From Candidatus Competibacteraceae bacterium (GTDB lineage: Bacteria > Pseudomonadota > Gammaproteobacteria > Competibacterales > Competibacteraceae): a DNA stretch of 17,099 nucleotides. Positions 14,318 through 17,099 of the stretch are shown here, piece by piece (the first letter of the stretch is position 1; each line of letters starts with the position of its first letter). Location of the stretch: positions 1 to 17,099 of the forward strand of contig JAAUQA010000013.1 of NCBI GenBank assembly GCA_012032855.1, written 5' to 3'. The notes beneath the pieces were generated by a model that ran no database searches, was not told the origin of the DNA, and was given only the letters and a program-made list of their open reading frames with translations. A program made the position numbers and the translations under genes.

Positions 14318-16369
14318 TTAATGTGCAGAACCTTGGTTCTGTTGATGGGCTTCAATCAAGCGTTTTTGAATATCGCTGGGGACTGCTTCGTAGTGACTGA
14401 ACTCCATGTTATAAGAACCCTGCCCCCCGGTTAGCGATTTCAACTGTGACTCATAACCGGTTAGCTCAGCCAACGGCACCTGTGCCCGAATTACCGTCAT
14501 CCCCCGGGGTCGTGAATCGGTGCCGCTGATGCGGCCACGGCGGCTGGACAAATCGCCAGTAATCGAACCTACCCCGTCCGCCGGCACATTGATTTCGATA
14601 TTCACAATCGGCTCCATGATCATCGGTCGCGCTTGCCGTACCGCGTCCAAGAATGCCTCACGACCGGCGGTCACAAAAGCAATTTCCTTGGAATCAACGG
14701 GATGGAATTTGCCGTCGGTCGCGATGGCGCGAACATCTTGCAAAGGAAAACCGGCAATGGCACCGTTATCCAACGCATCACGCACTCCTTTCTCTACAGC
14801 AGGCAGAAACTGGGTGGGAATGGAACCCCCGACGACCTCACTGGCGAACTCGAAACCGGCACCCCGTTCCAGCGCTTCCACGCGCAGAAACACTTCCCCA
14901 AACTGGCCGGCCCCGCCGGTTTGTTTCTTATGCCGATGATGCCCGTTGGCAGCGGCGCTGATGGTTTCTTTGTAGGCAATTTTGGGCGGCTTGGTTTCCA
15001 CTTCCAAGCGGTAGCGTTCGCTCATCTTCTCCAGCGTCACCCGCAGATGCAATTCGCTTAGTCCCTTGAGCACGGTTTCGCGGGTAGTCTGATTATGTTC
15101 CAAGGCGACGCAAGGGTCTTCTTCCAGCAGTTTATTAAGGGTATCGGACAGTTTCTGTTCGTCGCCTCGGTTGGTCGCCTGGATGGCCAAACCGAACAAG
15201 GGGACCGGAAAGCGCAAGGGCCGTAAATGAATATGGTCCTCGTCATGGGAATCATGCAACACCGCATCCCGGAAGATTTCATCGACTTTGGCCACTGCGC
15301 AAATATCGCCGGGTATGCCCTTCGCTACTTCGGGTCGCTCCTTGCCGAAAATTTGAAACAGATGTCCGACCTTGAACGGTTTGCGCGCTTCGCCGATGAA
15401 CAACTGACTGTCTTTGCTGATGGTGCCTTGATGAATGCGGAACAAAGCCAGCTTGCCCATGAACGGGTCGATAATGATTTTGAACACGTGTGCCAATGCG
15501 TGCGCTTGCGGATTGGGTACGGCGTGAAACTCTTCAGCATTCGGGTCTTCGCCTTTCAGGAAAGGTTCCGGATTCCCCTCGCTGGGGTTGGGCAGCAGGC
15601 GGGTGAAGAAATCCAATAATGCCGAGATGCCGGCCCCGGTGCGCGCTGATACGAAACAAATCGGCACCAGATGACCTTCCCTCAGGGCTTTTTCGAACGG
15701 ATCATGCAATTGATCGGGCTGTAATTCCTCGCCTTGTTCTAAATATAACTCCATCAACTCCTCGTCCACTTCCACCACTTGATCGATAAGCGCGGTATGA
15801 GCCGCAGCGACGCTGGAAAAATCGCTGTCCCCGGCGGGATTGAAAAAGCAATCGACCACTTGCGTGCCTTGCTTGGCGGGCAGATTGATCGGCAAACATT
15901 CCCGGCCAAAGGTATCTTGGATTTGCGTTAGCAGGGCCTCCAAATCCATATCCTCGGCATCAATTTTGTTGATGATAATCATCCGGCACAACCGCCGTTC
16001 GTTGGCCCGATCCATCATCCGCCGAGTGACGTTCTCAATACCCATCTGGGCGTTAATCACTACGGCTGCGGTTTCCACTGCCGGCAACACCGCCACCGCT
16101 TGGCCGATAAAATCGGGAAATCCCGGTGTATCAATGAGATTGATATGGGTATCCTGATGCTCCAAGCTGACCAATGCGCTTTCTAACGAATGCTGATGGT
16201 TTTTCTCCTGCGGATCGAAATCACAGACCGTGTTACCCTTTTCCACGCTGCCGGCCTCGGCGATCCGCCCGCTGTGCGCTAATAGCGCTTCAACCAGACT
16301 GGTTTTGCCGGACCAACCGTGGCCAACCAAGGCAATGTTACGGATGGACTCGGTGGTGTAATTAGTCAT
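14318..16369 (-). CDS. EF-G-like translational GTPase (EF-G2 type)
   Basis: A 683-residue protein with the full EF-G domain order: GTPase, beta barrel, and domains III to V. P-loop at residues 16-24 (GHGWSGKTS), switch II DTPGFPDF at 80-87, and NKID at 134-137. Canonical EF-G has GHVDAGKTT and DTPGHVDF; the His there is the catalytic residue, here Phe84. This pattern belongs to the EF-G-like group sometimes called EF-G2, for which a mycobacterial member has been reported to bind GTP without ribosome-dependent hydrolysis. The real EF-G with its rpsL-rpsG-tuf neighbours is expected elsewhere in the genome. Ribosome binding site GAGG at 16377-16380, seven bases from ATG. It is divergent from the cyclotransferase gene across 50 bases. 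Function in the cell is unknown. Confidence 0.88.
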   Translation of the reverse strand: MTNYTTESIRNIALVGHGWSGKTSLVEALLAHSGRIAEAGSVEKGNTVCDFDPQEKNHQHSLESALVSLEHQDTHINLIDTPGFPDFIGQAVAVLPAVETAAVVINAQMGIENVTRRMMDRANERRLCRMIIINKIDAEDMDLEALLTQIQDTFGRECLPINLPAKQGTQVVDCFFNPAGDSDFSSVAAAHTALIDQVVEVDEELMELYLEQGEELQPDQLHDPFEKALREGHLVPICFVSARTGAGISALLDFFTRLLPNPSEGNPEPFLKGEDPNAEEFHAVPNPQAHALAHVFKIIIDPFMGKLALFRIHQGTISKDSQLFIGEARKPFKVGHLFQIFGKERPEVAKGIPGDICAVAKVDEIFRDAVLHDSHDEDHIHLRPLRFPVPLFGLAIQATNRGDEQKLSDTLNKLLEEDPCVALEHNQTTRETVLKGLSELHLRVTLEKMSERYRLEVETKPPKIAYKETISAAANGHHRHKKQTGGAGQFGEVFLRVEALERGAGFEFASEVVGGSIPTQFLPAVEKGVRDALDNGAIAGFPLQDVRAIATDGKFHPVDSKEIAFVTAGREAFLDAVRQARPMIMEPIVNIEINVPADGVGSITGDLSSRRGRISGTDSRPRGMTVIRAQVPLAELTGYESQLKSLTGGQGSYNMEFSHYEAVPSDIQKRLIEAHQQNQGSAH

Positions 16370-16419
16370 GCATTTGCCTCTTCTTCGACTGTTTTTGTGA
16401 TTAGTTTGGTGTTTTGCTT

Positions 16420-16839
16420 ATGGGAAGTATAGAAAGTGAAAACAACGAGTCAGCGGGTATTTTAACGCAAGCCGTGTTCGTCTATGGCACCTTGCGGCGA
16501 GGCGAGGCCAATCATCATTGGTTGGGAAATGCCCCCTTTCTTGGGCAACACCGTACTCCGGCCCGTTACACCCTGTTAGATTTAGGCTCCTACCCGGCGG
16601 CTGTCGCTAATGGACATACAGCTATTGTGGGCGAACTCTATGGGTTGGATGACAGTCTGCTGGCCCGCTTGGACGAGCTGGAGGATTACCCTCGCGAGTA
16701 TACCCGCGCAGTCATTCCCGTTCCTCAGGGCCGTGCGTGGATGTATCTTTACCGCCGTCCGCCTTCCGGCGCTATGGTTATAGCGGGCGGTGATTGGAGT
16801 CGACGGCGTCGCGGATTGTCAGCGAATCCGGCTGGATAA
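16420..16839 (+). CDS. Gamma-glutamylcyclotransferase-like protein (YtfP/GGCT fold)
   Basis: A 139-residue protein with the GGCT signature VFVYGTLRRGEANHHWL (residues about 19-35) and the conserved ARLDELEDYPREYTR segment, which holds the acidic residue used in catalysis. The family forms 5-oxoproline from gamma-glutamyl compounds or acts on related amine conjugates; the real substrate is often unknown. GDWS near the C-terminus is also typical. ATG 16420 is chosen over TTG 16414; the ribosome binding site is weak. Residues after GDW are Arg-rich and may be non-conserved. The stop is 42 bases from the stop of the convergent nicotinamidase-like gene. Family assignment is fairly sure; substrate is not. 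Confidence 0.8.
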   Translation: MGSIESENNESAGILTQAVFVYGTLRRGEANHHWLGNAPFLGQHRTPARYTLLDLGSYPAAVANGHTAIVGELYGLDDSLLARLDELEDYPREYTRAVIPVPQGRAWMYLYRRPPSGAMVIAGGDWSRRRRGLSANPAG

Positions 16840-16881
16840 GCGGATCTTGCTTAAAGCGCTTTCCTGTAATGATCGAATGTG

Positions 16882-17099
16882 TCACATAATCTTGGCCAGG
16901 GTAGTCGATATGGCTCCTAGCCGATGCATTTCAGCGACTGCTTTGACACCGTCGTCGTCGTGCAGATTGACGGCCCGGATCGCGTCTTCCAACAGGACTA
17001 CGGCGAACTGTTCGGCCAATGCGTCGCGTACTGTTTCGAGCACGCAATAATCGGTCGCCAGACCGCCTACGTGCAGGCGCTTAATCGCTTGAGCCCGTA
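16882..17099 (-). CDS. pncA: Nicotinamidase/isochorismatase-family protein, C-terminal part
   Basis: The gene enters from the right edge and ends at stop 16882-16884; 72 residues are visible. The segment LHVGGLATDYCVLETVRDAL holds the nucleophile Cys (codon 17044-17046) in the typical GLATDYCV context, followed by VVLLEDAIRAVN and EMHRLGA. PncA hydrolyses nicotinamide to nicotinate in NAD salvage. The GLATDYCV motif favours nicotinamidase over other isochorismatase-like hydrolases, but the Asp and Lys of the catalytic triad lie outside the window. It was recovered by reading the reverse strand from the edge, since it has no start within the window. Confidence 0.85.
   Translation of the reverse strand, partial: RAQAIKRLHVGGLATDYCVLETVRDALAEQFAVVLLEDAIRAVNLHDDDGVKAVAEMHRLGAISTTLAKIM

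Noticed and set aside
14520..15619. Several plus-strand open frames of 100-142 codons
   Set aside because: All are antisense shadows of the EF-G-like gene, which has complete motifs on the other strand.
16853..16862. AAAGCGCTTT palindrome between the convergent cyclotransferase and nicotinamidase genes
   Set aside because: It has no loop and only a weak longer pairing, so I could not call a terminator.

Overview
The window reads as a chromosomal segment of a gammaproteobacterium that stores polyhydroxyalkanoate (PHA). The taxonomic signs are an RsmJ close to the enterobacterial protein, the Pseudomonas-like olsB-olsA pair, NudB, and a deoxyguanosine triphosphatase of the Dgt type. A phasin and the start of a MaoC/PhaJ-like hydratase point to PHA storage. 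A Na+-pumping methylmalonyl-CoA decarboxylase operon is typical of bacteria that make propionyl-CoA by the succinate route. Glycogen-accumulating relatives of Competibacter would fit, but that placement is inference; no rRNA or other taxonomic marker is present.

Layout, left to right. 1-146 (-): start of a MaoC/PhaJ-like hydratase. 147-520: non-coding divergent region. 521-4452 (+): mmdA-mmdD-mmdC-mmdB, in the order known from Veillonella (mmdADECB without mmdE), ending in a long hairpin. 4630-5327 (+): an AT-rich Phd/VapC toxin-antitoxin cassette that looks imported. 5405-8123 (+): fdhD, nudB and dgt; the last two overlap. 8130-10054 (-): two tandem aspartoacylase/succinylglutamate desuccinylase-like genes. 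10235-11281 (+): an orphan FbpC-type ABC ATPase. 11404-11763 (+): a phasin behind a promoter with two related palindromes. 11846-12640 (+): rsmJ. 12637-14184 (-): olsB-olsA for ornithine lipids. 14318-16369 (-): an EF-G-like GTPase. 16420-16839 (+): a gamma-glutamylcyclotransferase-like protein. 16882-17099 (-): end of a nicotinamidase-like gene.

How the genes may work together (inference): methylmalonyl-CoA decarboxylase would turn methylmalonyl-CoA into propionyl-CoA and export Na+. Propionyl-CoA is a precursor of hydroxyvalerate units in PHA, and the phasin would coat the granules. The ornithine-lipid pair would supply phosphorus-free membrane lipid. The other genes are mostly housekeeping: tRNA-independent translation GTPase, rRNA methylation, nucleotide pool control, NAD salvage and glutathione-type metabolism.

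Two things stand out. First, single-base indels break mmdA, mmdC, mmdB and dgt (twice), and a compensated pair may alter the hydratase; all lie in the first 7.1 kb, while the remaining 10 kb has none that I can see. This looks like local sequence error or very recent decay. Second, the tandem aspartoacylase-like paralogs each appear to lack a different active-site residue (general-base Glu in one, substrate-binding Arg in the other), which raises the possibility of a two-subunit enzyme. I saw no CRISPR array, tRNA, rRNA, insertion sequence or prophage gene.
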